64,000 nt of DNA, taken from NCBI GenBank assembly GCA_003024785.1, contig PUQB01000009.1:525001-589000 (forward strand), read 5' to 3'. Below, piece by piece: positions 37,344-49,731 of this stretch; the stretch's first letter is position 1; every line of letters begins with the position of its first letter. The stretch is from Selaginella tamariscina. Taxonomy: Eukaryota; Streptophyta; Lycopodiopsida; Selaginellales; Selaginellaceae. The notes below the pieces were generated by a model. That model was not told the origin of the DNA and did no database searches. It was given only the letters and a program-made list of their open reading frames with translations. The position numbers and the translations under genes are program-made.

Positions 37344-37885
37344 CACACACACACACAACATAAAAAAGGGAGCGGGAATGTGTGTTATATATATACACTA
37401 TCTGAATCTGTAGAGAGAGAGAGAGAGAAATTTTACCTGTTCGTTTCCTCTCGGACCTTGTCCTCTCCAGATGTGCTACCCGCTTATGTAAAGGTGAGGG
37501 CGGATATTCTGCTTCCAGATGATAATCCTCAATACACTTAATCACATTCTTCAATGCAGATAATTCTTTGGCCACGTAGTCATTCTGCAACCAAAATCAT
37601 ACCAACTAATATGCTTAGTTTTTAACAGATACATATATATAGAAACCCCTGTATGTATGTATGTATAGATACGTATAATACCTGGTTGTTATTTTGACCA
37701 CCACCTTTGTTAAAATTTTTGCGGGCATCTTTCAAGTAAGCTTTAAGCAAAGGCACAGGCTCAACTCTTCCCATCATATCAAACGCATGAGCGAATGTAA
37801 GTGCTTCGATCTGCTTTCCATCATTAGTTAGCTGCTCCAAAATATCTGCAAACATCAATATATACATAAATTATGTCTGCATACT

Positions 37886-37932
<47 letters not shown>

Positions 37933-39603
37933 TATAAGAACAAATATATATATGATATTTACCTGGAATCTTATGCGAAAGATTAAGAGCTTTGCAAATA
38001 GCAGGAGTTTGTTTACGACGAGCAATAGCTAAAACAAGCTTCATAAGCTCCTCTTCATCATACTCAGAGCCAAGTCCATAAGCCGCCAGTAGTTGCAGAA
38101 ACGCCTGTGCATCCAGGGAGTTACCATCTGGAGCATCCTGGACGTCCATCTTCGACTTCCATTGTTCCGCAAGCTCCCTATATAATTTCAAAGTCAACAA
38201 CTTTCTACATATGTGCGAGTGTGTACATAGTTACTATAATACACATATGATATATATACATACATAAAAAGAGGGGCTAAACATTCACTTATATCCAAAA
38301 GCTTTTGGGCTTAACATAAGCAAATTCCAGTTTTATCAGTTTTTATACTTGTTAACCAGTATTTTATATAATATACACATGTACATGTAATTGACATATT
38401 ATCAATAATATTACCTCACTAAGAGCTTTATGTCAGCTGGAACAGATGGCTGGTCATCTCCAAGAAGAGTAGACAAGGCCTCGAGCAGAAGAAGGCACAC
38501 CCGCTTGTTGGCGGAATTTGTCACCGTTTCCTGAAACATATGCACATGTAAACACATACAAACATAGAAAGACGTGGGTAGAACATGTACTCAACTGCAT
38601 GCGTGCGTGTGTGTTTGTGTGTGTGTGTGTGTGAGACCTTCTTGTTGTCTTCTGTGAGATTTTCAGGCTGGTAATATCCTTGTACTGCGTCCAACACAAG
38701 CCTGGCTGGGTCTGTTGCATGCTGTAATGCAGATGGTATTTCAGCACGTAGAGCGCCCATGTCTTTTCTGTTTTCGAATATGTACTTTCGAAGGCCCTCC
38801 CCTTCCATGTTCTCGCATAGGGACTTCAAATAGGGACGAACTCGGATCTAATATACATATAAAATCCATGTCTACACACACATACAAGCAAATACACATA
38901 GTTTTATATTGATTGATCACGGAGCTCACCTCTGGTCGTTCAACTCCATTAGCATCACCTTTGAAGTATCACACAAACGTTAGTGTGTGTGTGTGTGTGT
39001 GTGTGTTGCTATGTAGGCACACACTAATATGTATTCACATAGTTCATGACTAACAACTGTAAGATTCCGGAGATAGTCTCTTACACAACACATAAGAAAA
39101 ATGGCTAAGTGGGTGTCCGTTAAAACTGCAAGTCACGTAGCCTTCTGATGAATATTGAAATATTCTAATACTACGTGTGTGTGTGTGTGTGTGTGTGTGT
39201 GGTGTGCTATTGTCTCTGTATACATATACACAAGAACAACACAACGCACACGAACAGACTCAAGACAAATGTATATACATTATGCACACGTACCTTTGGA
39301 ATCAGCAATGTCAGTGTCCATGGGCTGAATGGCATTGCTCTGTTGCTCGAGGGCCTGTAGCTTACTTTCTCTCTCAGCAACCACAGCTTCTCGCTGGGCG
39401 ATGGATTCTAACAATTCCCTCGTCTGTGACTCCAGTGTTCGTTCCTTGGCGAACAATTCCTCATACCTCTGTGACGCATTTGCTTGCTTCCCCTCAAATT
39501 CGCTCTCCAAATCGCTCCATTCCACGCTCAGATTGCCTCGCAGGTCCTTCAGCTCCGTGAATGCTTCCCGGAGCTTCGCTATTTTCTCTGGCGCACTCTC
39601 CAT
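36754..39603 (-). CDS. FRIGIDA-like protein (FRL), about ten exons
   Basis: Exons supported by GT/AG and frame: 39603-39294, 38958-38930, 38847-38638, 38530-38415, 38177-37963, 37845-37682, 37584-37437, 37287-37197, then an exon around 37083-37010 and the last, 36914-36754. The N-terminal coiled coil (ELKDLRGNLSVEWSDLESEF) precedes the Frigida domain: VRPYLKSLCENMEGEGLRKY, DPARLVLDAVQGYYQPE, FLQLLAAYGLGSEYDEEELM and IEALTFAHAFDMMGRVEPVP. The KRARNTGYDRNFYRPSDQ block and a Tyr/Pro/Gln-rich C-terminus ending PPPQPYQAAYMH are typical of FRL3/4. FRL proteins are nuclear scaffolds linked to transcription and flowering in angiosperms; the role in a non-flowering plant is open. The join from exon 8 to 9 is out of frame by one base, and the exon 9 donor is uncertain. 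Confidence 0.87.
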
Positions 39604-40030
39604 CCGCCCTAAAGGCATATTCCAGCATAACTGTATTAAAGATTCTCTCATGAGAATATTCATAGCACAATTGGAAGAATATTCTACTGGATCATTATGA
39701 ATATATACACATACAAAATCTCAACCTCTCGCTGTGTGTGTGTGTGTGGTCATAGTAGTTTTATGAATTGGACAATGATACATAAACATCACTTGAAGTC
39801 TGTATCTCTCCCAACTTATAAAATGTGACATACTCTTTCTGTACATATATGTATGTATATGGTATGTGTATTGTTTGTGTGTGGAAACTATATAGTATCT
39901 AAGTACATATAAACACACAAGTATTTCACTATCCATTTAGATATGTACACTTAATTAAATACATATTAAACATCATATACATTAACAAGTCCCTTCTCAA
40001 ATAACAACAAGTAGTTCTAATTGAAATTAC

Positions 40031-41453
40031 TCAAGCTTGATCGACCACTTCCTCTCCCATATCATCAGACGAGTTCTCCTGGAAATAAGATGAGTATAGA
40101 AATGATATAAACACACAGCTCTATAATGTATATCTGGTTCATACACACATAAATGTGTTAAGTTTCAATCTCTACTATATATACATTACATGTACTTACA
40201 AATGTGTGTGTATATATATGCATGTGTGTGTTTGCACTTGCCTCGTCTATGTCAAGGAAGATGTAGTCCTCGCCCTCTTGATTAAAATTAAATTCATTTG
40301 CCAACAACTGGTTTAGATCTTGTGAATGTAATTCATTATCACTTGGAAGTCGTTCATTACAGAACAAATAGTTATCCTCATCAACCTGGACTGCCTGATC
40401 AGATTCTGTATTCTGTTGTACAGCCACACATATGAGTACACACACACCCGTATATGTTAAAATATTATATATATATATATACAAAAATACACATACTCCT
40501 ATAGAATGTTATGCGTATGATGTATTAATTAAATTGTGATACGTATTTTTATATATATTATGGAAAAATAATAGTCATGCAAGTAACTTCCTTACTACAC
40601 ATGGTGCCCAAACATATGTTTGGATATATAAAAGCAAACACCAGATATTTGATATGTTGTATATAAGATATTTAATAATAATTCAAAATATAATATACTA
40701 TTAATTAATAAATAACTTAACAATCTTTACCTCGGAATCGCCATGATGATTAAAATAGTTATCCACGTAAACGATGCTCCCGTCGTTTCTTACTTCTTCT
40801 GTACCTTGTACAAGTTAATATGTACACAGTAAGATATCGAAATATATTTTAAGAAAAGGAATTTAATAAATATATGCATACATCTACGTGTGCATATATT
40901 ATATATTTAATATATATCACTGTGCATACGTATAAAGTATAAATATACAATGTTACATGTGCTAAACGATATGCTATATAATCAAGTGCTAATAGCTAAT
41001 CATATATAAACATATATATTGACTGAGTAATAACAAAGAAATCGATAATATACAATGTATTAATATGTATATAAAGATAGAATATATACTTATTATAGAA
41101 GAAGTATATATATGTGTATGTGTGTGTGAGAGAAAGATTATCTTCCGAACAAACCTGGCAAATATGTTGGAGGAGCATAGTTGATGTCATTGCCATCATG
41201 CTCGACTTGATTGTCAGTAGGATCAAACATAACGCCATTAGCAAGCTGGAAATGTCCTTCGTTTCCCTACATGATTCATCTCATTGTTTTATTCACCACC
41301 TCTTATATACATACATATAAGATATATAGGTGCACACACACATACACACACACACACGAGTATCTGTACCTCTTCATAACTATTTTCCAGAGAGCGGTCC
41401 ATCTCGTTGTTCCCATTAGAAATGCTAGCTCCAGTGGTTCTCTTTGGGAACAT
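40031..41453 (-). CDS. Unrecognised 162-residue acidic protein, five coding exons
   Basis: Coding exons 41453-41370, 41266-41155, 40804-40731, 40412-40242 and 40078-40031 join without any frame break to 489 nt. I do not recognise the family. The protein starts MFPKRTTGASISNGNNEMD, is strongly acidic throughout, and ends GEDYIFLDIDE-ENSSDDMGEEVVDQA. No membrane segment, signal peptide, Cys pair or known DNA-binding motif is visible, and it looks intrinsically disordered. The fourth intron has a GC donor (GAG|GCAAGT) instead of GT. A 5' UTR exon ending at 42174 (donor GTAAGT), with a telo-box at 42209-42217, is likely. Decayed copies of its exons are strewn over the next 7 kb. An acidic activation or chaperone-like role would be guesswork. 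Confidence 0.6.
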
Positions 41454-42879
41454 ATTTCTACTGCAATCAAATATATATATATATATAATGGCAATTCATT
41501 GTTTGATATATCCTTATTATATATGATCTTAGATAATCTATGTTTTTATCTTTAATAATATTGCGTGTATATATACTGAGAAATGAACACTTAAGATGCA
41601 TATTAATTTATGTATGCTGAAGTAATAATACCAACATTATATTTATGTGTGTATATCTATAGAAGTATTGTAGATTTTTCATATATAATAAATAGCTATA
41701 TGTATAATTCTTACCATAAAACATAAACACAAGTATTTGATGTGAACTAAAACAAAAAATACTGCATAAATTTTTAAAAATAAACAGAACTTAATTTAAA
41801 ACATTTATTAAAGAATTAATTATACATATTATATAAGAAATTAAAGAATAAAATTTTCTTAAGCTGCATCGACAATGCAGGATGTGTTTATAATATTTAA
41901 TAAATGAATATAAATGTATCAAGAAAAAAAAAAACATTAATATACAATATTAAAAATACAAAAATAATAGAAATAATCAAATACATAGAGAGAAAATATA
42001 CATAAGAAAATAAACATGGAAATTTTCACACAATCTGATTAATGATAGAACATAGAATTATATTCAGAATTGTTCAGTGAATCTATGGCTTCTGCGAACG
42101 AAAATGCATATATATTTGTGCATATAAGAAATGTAATACAATAAATAAACTACAGATAGTGAATGGAACTTACAAATCAAGCTTCCCAGAAGAAGAATTG
42201 AATGTATGAAACCCTAATTAAAATGAAGGGCGCCACTGCCTTTTATACTCAGTATATTCAAATTACATATATTAAGTTGAGTGACCTACAAGGTTACATA
42301 TTATTTTTTGAATCATCGGGAGAAATTATTTACGTGTCAATGTTAGCATATTTTAATAGTTTTTATCATGCAACGGAAGTTTAAGGTTTTTTGAGCTCCC
42401 ACGCGGTTAAGGTATCTCGTGCCTGCAGTATTGATTCCTGTATCCTCGTTTTCAATTCCGAATCGAATATTCCTATGTAATTTATATTAAAATATTGTTA
42501 ATTATAATTTAAAAACTAGTTTAATATTTAAAAGCTTATTTAAATTTAATGTTCAGAAGCTTGTTGCATACATTTTAATTAAGGAAATGAGTTTTATATT
42601 GATTTAGCTGACTTTTCATAGGATACCAAGTTTTATTGTTTGTGAAAATCGAAACGCATTTAATGCGCGTGTTAAAATATATTGATATTATATTACTATT
42701 CGTGTACTTATATAGTATACACATATATAGTATCTATATGTGTCTGTATGTACGTACTTATATACATATCTCTACATGTTAAATTCTATATACTACACTG
42801 CATGTATGTATATACAGATGCATGTACTTATTAACATGTGTGTATATGTGTATAACACATATATGTACTCATTCTTACC

Positions 42880-42950
42880 GAACTCTTTTGTTAGAAGCTC
42901 ACTGGTAACTTGATTGAGTTCTATATCATGTGAGAGATTATCCTATTGAT
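42880..42950 (-). pseudogene. Decayed exon-4-like fragment of the acidic gene
   Basis: Faint similarity on the - strand to the exon encoding NTESDQ...LDIDE. It lies in the same orientation as the intact gene but has lost frame and length. Confidence 0.3.
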
Positions 42951-43358
42951 ACACATGTTATAATACATATACAAACATAAGCATTTTCCTATCCTAATCA
43001 TTGAGTTGTGCATGAGCGTGTGTGTGTGTGTGCGCGTGCGTGTGTGAAGTTATATCTTAAGCAAGGTGTAAACCTAAATGGTGTCATATTGGATTTCTTT
43101 AATCTTCACCGTTCAATGTTGAACAAGAATATTGTAATTCTATATAAATATATTCTATGTTTAATGCATTGTATTGATGTTAAACTTCCCTAATCTAAAA
43201 CTTATATATGCACACACATATATACATAAACTGATACACCAAACAAACTTTATGTATGCAGTATAAAGAGTTTAATTATAATTTCTATTTAATTAGTGAT
43301 GAAAATTATACTTTCATGAAATAAGTAGCACAATTAAGCAAAGTTGATTTAGTAAGTA

Positions 43359-43440
43359 CCTCAAAATCGCTATTAAAATGACCGGGATACTTGTAAGAGC
43401 TCAGTTGTTCCTTATTCAGTCTGTGAGTGTATACATGGAC
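43359..43440 (-). pseudogene. Decayed exon-3 copy of the acidic gene
   Basis: On the - strand it ends GGTCATTTTAATAGCGATTT-TGAG|GT, aligning with the intact exon 3 end (TTTTAATCATCATGGCGATT-CCGAG|GT). The donor site is kept, but the interior is altered and frame-shifted. Confidence 0.55.
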
Positions 43441-44279
43441 ACACAGTAAGATACTACTAGTATATCTATATAAACAAGAGAATTTAAGTTATCTCTGTAT
43501 AAGCACACATTTTAATATGTCTATTTCATATACATTATTATAAAGCATCATTGTATCATAATACTATAGTATATATACCCTTTGTAGATATTATTTATGT
43601 TGGAGTGCTAATATACATTCATGAAATAAATACTAATGTATATATACTTTTATACAATTATAAATAGAAAATGTAATGTTGTACATTAATCTACTAAATT
43701 AGAATGAAACTCTCACCTTCAGTTTTATTATCAAATTTATTAATAAGATCTCCCACATTTAAAATACATATATATTGTAAATGTATATACATATGTATAT
43801 TATATGCATTATTGTGAACTTTAATACATAAATGTGCGTATATATGTACTTTATTACATTACAACTAGAAGATAAGAAGATGGAATTGATGAAGAAAATA
43901 GCAAAGAGCGTGCAATATTGTGCAGCTTTTGAAGATACATTTATGCACACATCAGGTACATATATTTAATACATAGATATACAACAACCTACATGTGGAT
44001 GCAGAACTATCTGATTATCATAAACTCTTATACACTATATATGTATACAGACCTGCAATAGACAAAGAAAGAACCTGTGTGTGTGTGTGCCTGTCCGGCA
44101 CCTGAGTGCATTCCATCCTGTTTGCAAGTACTTATATCTGTATATCTTTATAGATGTGTGTGTGTGTACCTGTGTGGCCATGCGCATGCGTGCAAGTGTG
44201 TTTTATCTGTATGATATATGTATGTGTTTGCGTGTGTATATACATACATATAAGACACACACGCACACAAGACCTTGAT

Positions 44280-44345
44280 TGTTCATAGCAAAGCAGGTGG
44301 TTATCCTGCTCCAAATTGACTGCCTCATAAGAGTTGAGCAATCAT
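44280..44345 (-). pseudogene. Decayed exon-4 copy of the acidic gene
   Basis: The - strand reads EAVNLEQDNHLLCYEQSR, clearly parallel to QAVQVDEDNYLFCNERLP of intact exon 4. The rest of the exon is missing. Confidence 0.65.
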
Positions 44346-44474
44346 ATGTGTAAGGTAAGGATGTATATTGATACACTCATGTTATAAACTGACTGTATCT
44401 TCTTTGTGTGTGTGTGTTAGAGAGAGAATTTTCAGAAATAAGTAGAAGTTAAGCAAATTTGATTTATTAAGTAC

Positions 44475-44577
44475 CTCAATATCGCTACCAGCATATCTGG
44501 ATACTCGGTAGGAGTAAATGTTGTTTCCCTTATTCCTTGCTACTTCTGTGACTAGTGAGTGTATACATGGACACACA
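44475..44577 (-). pseudogene. Decayed exon-3 copy of the acidic gene
   Basis: The - strand has CAGAAGTAGCAAGGAATAAG near its start (compare CAGAAGAAGTAAGAAACGAC) and ends TGGTAGCGATATTGAG|GTAC. Conserved ends with a changed centre. Confidence 0.6.
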
Positions 44578-45689
44578 ATAAGATTTGATATATATATAAA
44601 AGCTTTATAATATAATGTAAAACCTGAAATACATTTGGTTAGAATGCAGTATATTTATATAATTTTCATAGAGATAATGTACGCATAGAAATACTGAAAA
44701 CGTATGCAGAATTCATACTTGAAGAATAGCAGGAAGAATCCTCGAACACAAAGCGAACTCCGAAATCGGCAGCAGCGTGAGATAGGATTGTATAAGAGAA
44801 CACTAGCGTTCAATTTATTGTACTGCAGTCCGTCAAATGAAGATACAACTGCGAACTATAAAATCATATATTTAATTACTATTTACGTGTTAATATGCTG
44901 ACGCGCTCCTGTGTATTTTAATACCATGAGTTTGGGTTGGTTTTATGTCAATGTGCTTATGTATCAATTCGTGCAGAATGGAGTTTTGTGTTTATAGGAT
45001 TTAGGCTATTTAATTATTTTAAAGTGGCTATTGAATAGTATTGATTCTATTTAGCAGATTCCTCGTTATCGAAAAGAGCACTATGTATATTCCTGTATTG
45101 ATACGATTGAAGTACTTGTATAAATTCAGCTTAAACTTTCGTATTTGATATTTACACAAGTACAATACAGGAACATACAGGTATATTTTATGAATATTCA
45201 ATATTATATTACCGTTAACGAGTGCTCTTTTGTACACACCAAAATGTATATTGTACCTAGAAAAAATGTGCATTCTAAAACAAGCCAAGTTATTACTCTC
45301 TTGTTAGGAACTTGATCTATCCTAATCACAGTATTAAGATATATTCATGTGTGTGTGTGTATTTACGTGTGTGCATGCGTGTGTGTGAGAGAGACTCTAT
45401 GTGAAATATTAAATGGTGATATATGAAAAATAAGATGTACACCACCATACTTATGCTCTGTTATACAAACAAAGGCTTATATATATAAATTTAAGTGATA
45501 AGTAGCCATTAGATTAGATTTCTTTAATCTTCACCATTCAAATGTTTTGATAAGAATACTGTAATTCTACATAAATATATTTTATGTTTAAAATATTCAG
45601 ACATTGTATTGAGATGTTAAACCTTATATATGCACACACATACACTGATACACCAAACAAATTTTATATATGCAGCATAAACACTTTCA

Positions 45690-45760
45690 ATTACTTGTAG
45701 GAGTAAATGTTTCTCAGTTATTTTTCAGTTCTTCTGTAACTATTGAGTGTATACATGGGC
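45690..45760 (-). pseudogene. Decayed exon-3 copy of the acidic gene
   Basis: The same exon-3-like segment with flanking TGTATACACTCA, as at 43.4 and 44.5 kb, but truncated. Together the three show a repeated unit of roughly 1.1-1.2 kb. Confidence 0.45.
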
Positions 45761-45769
45761 ATATTACAT

Positions 45770-47140
45770 AAGTTATTTCTATAGAAAAGCACACCTTGAT
45801 ATGTCTGTATATATATTTTTACATAGAGTGTTTTTTCATTTCTAAAGTAGTTTTATAATATCTATCTATATATATATATATATACATTAATCTACTAATT
45901 TAGCAAGAACCCTCACAACCTTCAGTGTGTGTGTGTGTGTGTGAGTATAAGAGATATGTGATTGCTAGAGTTTCTGTGTGACATACATATGAATACATAT
46001 TAATATATATTTTTATTTATATATATACTATGAATATGTATGTATATCTTATTATATTTATATTTATACATGACTGCGTGTGGTAGATGCTATAATCAAG
46101 GGTCACTTTGTCACTGGAATCGAGCACAAGACCAGCTGGTGATTATTATACGTAAGGACACGCATGCAGCGAGAGAAAGAAATTGATTCAAAAATAGTAT
46201 TAATAATGTGTGTGTATGTCCAAGTATATGTATATAAAACATTATAGTATCATATAATGTTGAATGTGTGTACATCTAGGCACTTACATATTACAACCCA
46301 AAGTACTTACATCGAGGCCTCATTTACACAAGACGTGTGTGTGTGCGTGTGCGTGTGCGTGTGAAGAAGTTTTGAACATGTATGCTGCTGTTCAAGCAAA
46401 GGTACGTATTGTGGGAATTGCAGTCTAGAAGGTGTTAAGGTAGATATGTGTGTAAGAGTGTGTGTGTGTGTGTGTCTATATATAATATATATATATATAT
46501 ATCTAAATATACATCCTTGGTTGGTTGTGCATATTATACAAGATAGTTATTATTTCATATACATATGTTTGCACATAATAATGTATATTTATTTTTATTT
46601 TTTATGTAGTTCTGTTCTATGATACAGTACAATCTATAGAGAATGAGATTGTTTAATTGGCTGTTGTTATGATGTACGAGATTTTAATCTGAAAAACGTT
46701 TGTTTGTTATTATTATTCAATTATGTTCAGACAAAAACTTGACGGACGATCGACTTCGGACAAAAGCTCGGACGAACTAGAGCTTGGACATTAACTCTTT
46801 CTCTCTCTATATGTGTGTGTGTATATATATAAGTGTGCGTGCGTGTGCGCACAGGCATACACATAGATTTTTAAGTATATAGTGGTGCATTTATATAAAC
46901 ATAAACATATATATGCACCATATCTACACGAGATTGTACATTATGTAATGATTTATGTAGATGGTGGGAGTACATTTTACTTTTGCAGATATACACGTGC
47001 ATACATACATACATGTGACATAGATCATGTGTTAAGTTAAAATCTCTCCATGTAATGAAATAAACATCATTACATATATTTATATAAATATTCCAATGTA
47101 AACCATGCGTGCGTGCATGCTATGCGTACATGCCTTATAC
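45770..47140. other. Non-coding, microsatellite-rich spacer
   Basis: TG, TA and GCGTGT runs in AT-rich DNA between decayed exon copies. No gene supported. Confidence 0.5.
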
Positions 47141-47149
47141 TGTCAAGTA

Positions 47150-47250
47150 TTTGTAATCCTCATCCTCTTGAAACTCCCTTGTTGAAAGTTATCAGGTGGT
47201 TATCCTGGTAAACAGGATTGCTACATGAACATATGTATTCTATTCAGCAA
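47150..47250 (-). pseudogene. Decayed exon-4 copy of the acidic gene
   Basis: The - strand carries segments like CAGGATAACCACCTGATAAC and CAAGAGGATGAGGATTAC, which match the DEDNYL and EGEDYI parts of intact exon 4 with large internal loss. A smaller piece recurs near 47955-48005. Confidence 0.5.
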
Positions 47251-48224
47251 TCATATACATAAGCACGCGCGAACACAACACACATGTTGTAAACATATAA
47301 CAAAAATTACACTTTTTTATTTTTACAGATAATAAAGTGTCAGATTAATGTTCTTATCTAGTGATTGCATGTGAAAGAAAGAGAGAGACACACACACACA
47401 TATATATGTATATGTATACGTGAACATTAAATTAAATTGTGATCTGTAATTAAGATGAAAGAAAGACAAGTATATCCATACTTATTCTCTGTACCATCAA
47501 ACTGTATACTTATACCATATCATGAGATTGGGAATATATAATGTTTAATCTGTTAAATATAAACATACCAACATAATATGTTCTATTAAGAATTATGACA
47601 TTTACTAATATTTGCTTATTTATAATGTTATGATAATGTATTAAATATTAGGATTTTACAATATATATTGCAAAATAAGTGTTAAGTTTAAAATTAAATT
47701 TCAAAGGTATATATATTTAAATTCAATACTTCTGAAAGTATATATCCAAAATTAAACAGTATGCATACATAAAGTAATATTATATAATATTAATGCTTAT
47801 GTATAATGACATTATAATATGCACATATGCTCAAATTACATAATATTTAATCTTTCTCATAAAATTTTACAAAACATTACATACATTTATGTATAAATGC
47901 ATATATACTTATTAAGATTTGTGTATGTTGTGTACATATATATGTTTGCCTTATTTATAATCCTCATCGTCCTGGTTTAAGCAAACTCCGTTGCTAGAAG
48001 CTAGTTATATTAAAAATTATCACATTTACTAATATAAAATATTTATGATAATTTATCATATCATATTATATTATATATGTTAATTAAAAGTATAGTGAAT
48101 TAAAAATAAACATAAAGGTTATAAATTTAATTTTGAAGTATATAAATTTTAAAAATCGAAATTAAGATGTAATGTTATTTATATGTATGCACATGGTGTG
48201 TATTTATAAATAGATATATATATA

Positions 48225-48650
48225 CAAGTATTTACTATTCATTTAGATATATACACTTAGTTAAATACATATTAAAACATAATACATTAAAATGTTCCTT
48301 CTCAAATAGCATTCAAGGTTGGTCGACAACTTCCTCTCCCACCACTTTGCTTTATGTATAATGTATATTTCATGCATACACACATACATATGACATGATC
48401 ATTGTTTAATTTTACATATTAGTCTCTCATGTATATACATTACATATGTTTATATAAAATGCATGCTTTACATATGTTGTGCATATATGCATGATGTGTG
48501 TGTGTTTGGTGTGTGCACTTGCCTCATCTATGTTGAGGAAAATGTAATCCTCACTAAATCGAATTCATTTGCAAGCAGCTGGCTTAAGATTGTTATCCTC
48601 AACAACAGGACTACCTCACCTCATCTGTTGAGCAACCACACTTGAGTACA
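48225..48650 (-). pseudogene. Segmental copy of the 3' end of the acidic gene
   Basis: This region matches 39918-40415. It includes the 3' flank (TAAATACATATTAAA), a last exon reading GEEVVDQP-stop, the intron, and an exon-4 copy ending CTCAACATAGATGAG|GCAAGTGCA with the GC donor retained. The exon has an internal deletion and in-frame stops. This is the clearest duplicate and proves the locus expanded by duplication. Confidence 0.8.
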
Positions 48651-49731
48651 TACACCTGCATATGTTATAGTTATAGATAGTATATATACACAAAAGTGTA
48701 CATTTCCTTTTGTATATATTAGATATTAAATCCACAATCTTTTCTCAAGTATTGTGTGTGTAAGAGAGAGCAGTAGATACAAATAGTGAAAAATTGTGAT
48801 ATTTATGAATAATAAACTAAACATCTATATTCCATATACTTGTTTTTTTTTAAACATATAGCTTATATATTACTTTCATTATGAATATAATATTGTGATG
48901 GACATATAGTAATCATGCAGATAACTTCCTTATGGTGTTGAAACATATGTTTGGATATACATATATGTTTTTTAGTAGAAAATATAAGAGACCCATAAAT
49001 ATGATGTACACCTTGCTCCTAATATATATACATATACTACTTCACACAGTCTCTCTACACATGCACAACTTAAAGATGAATACATCTTTGTGTCTATGTT
49101 TGTATTTATAACATGTGTGTATACAAACATCTCCCACAAGATACAGAACTCATCATGTACATAGCATGTATACATACATGTGTATGGATTATTCTTAAAC
49201 AAAAGCAAATTGAGACAAAAAACCTAATCTATTTAGTTTGGTAGGCAATTTCTATAATACATAGTTGAGACATATGATCCACATGCACACATCTACACTC
49301 ATATGCATATACATGCACAACATATTTGCTATACTTAATAAGTATATACTTGATATAATATTATAAATTAAGAATATAAGTACAATACATATGTAAATAC
49401 ACACAGATTACATTATATACAATCAATATGTTTGAACATGAGAAACATTAAATGCATTTTCATTTTCACAAATAATAAAATTTTGTATCCCATCAAAAGT
49501 CTGTTAAATCAATACAAAACTTGTGTTGAATTAAAATGCATGCAACAAACTTTTAAACATTAAATCCAAACAAGGTTTTAAATAGTAAATTAATCTTTAA
49601 ATTATAATTATTAACATTTTAATATAAATTATATAAGAATATTCAGTATTAACGGATTCGAAATTGACAAGAATCAATACTGCAGGAACCGTTTTTAAAA
49701 TACACAATTATATTATAAAACATAAACTTAT
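48651..49731. other. AT-rich intergenic
   Basis: AT-rich spacer between the acidic-gene remnants and the 3' end of NFS1. No coding or RNA feature seen. Confidence 0.5.

Noticed and set aside
44704-44901. 65-codon frame at the 3' side of a decayed exon copy
   Set aside because: Basic, motif-free and overlapping the pseudogene array. No evidence of coding.
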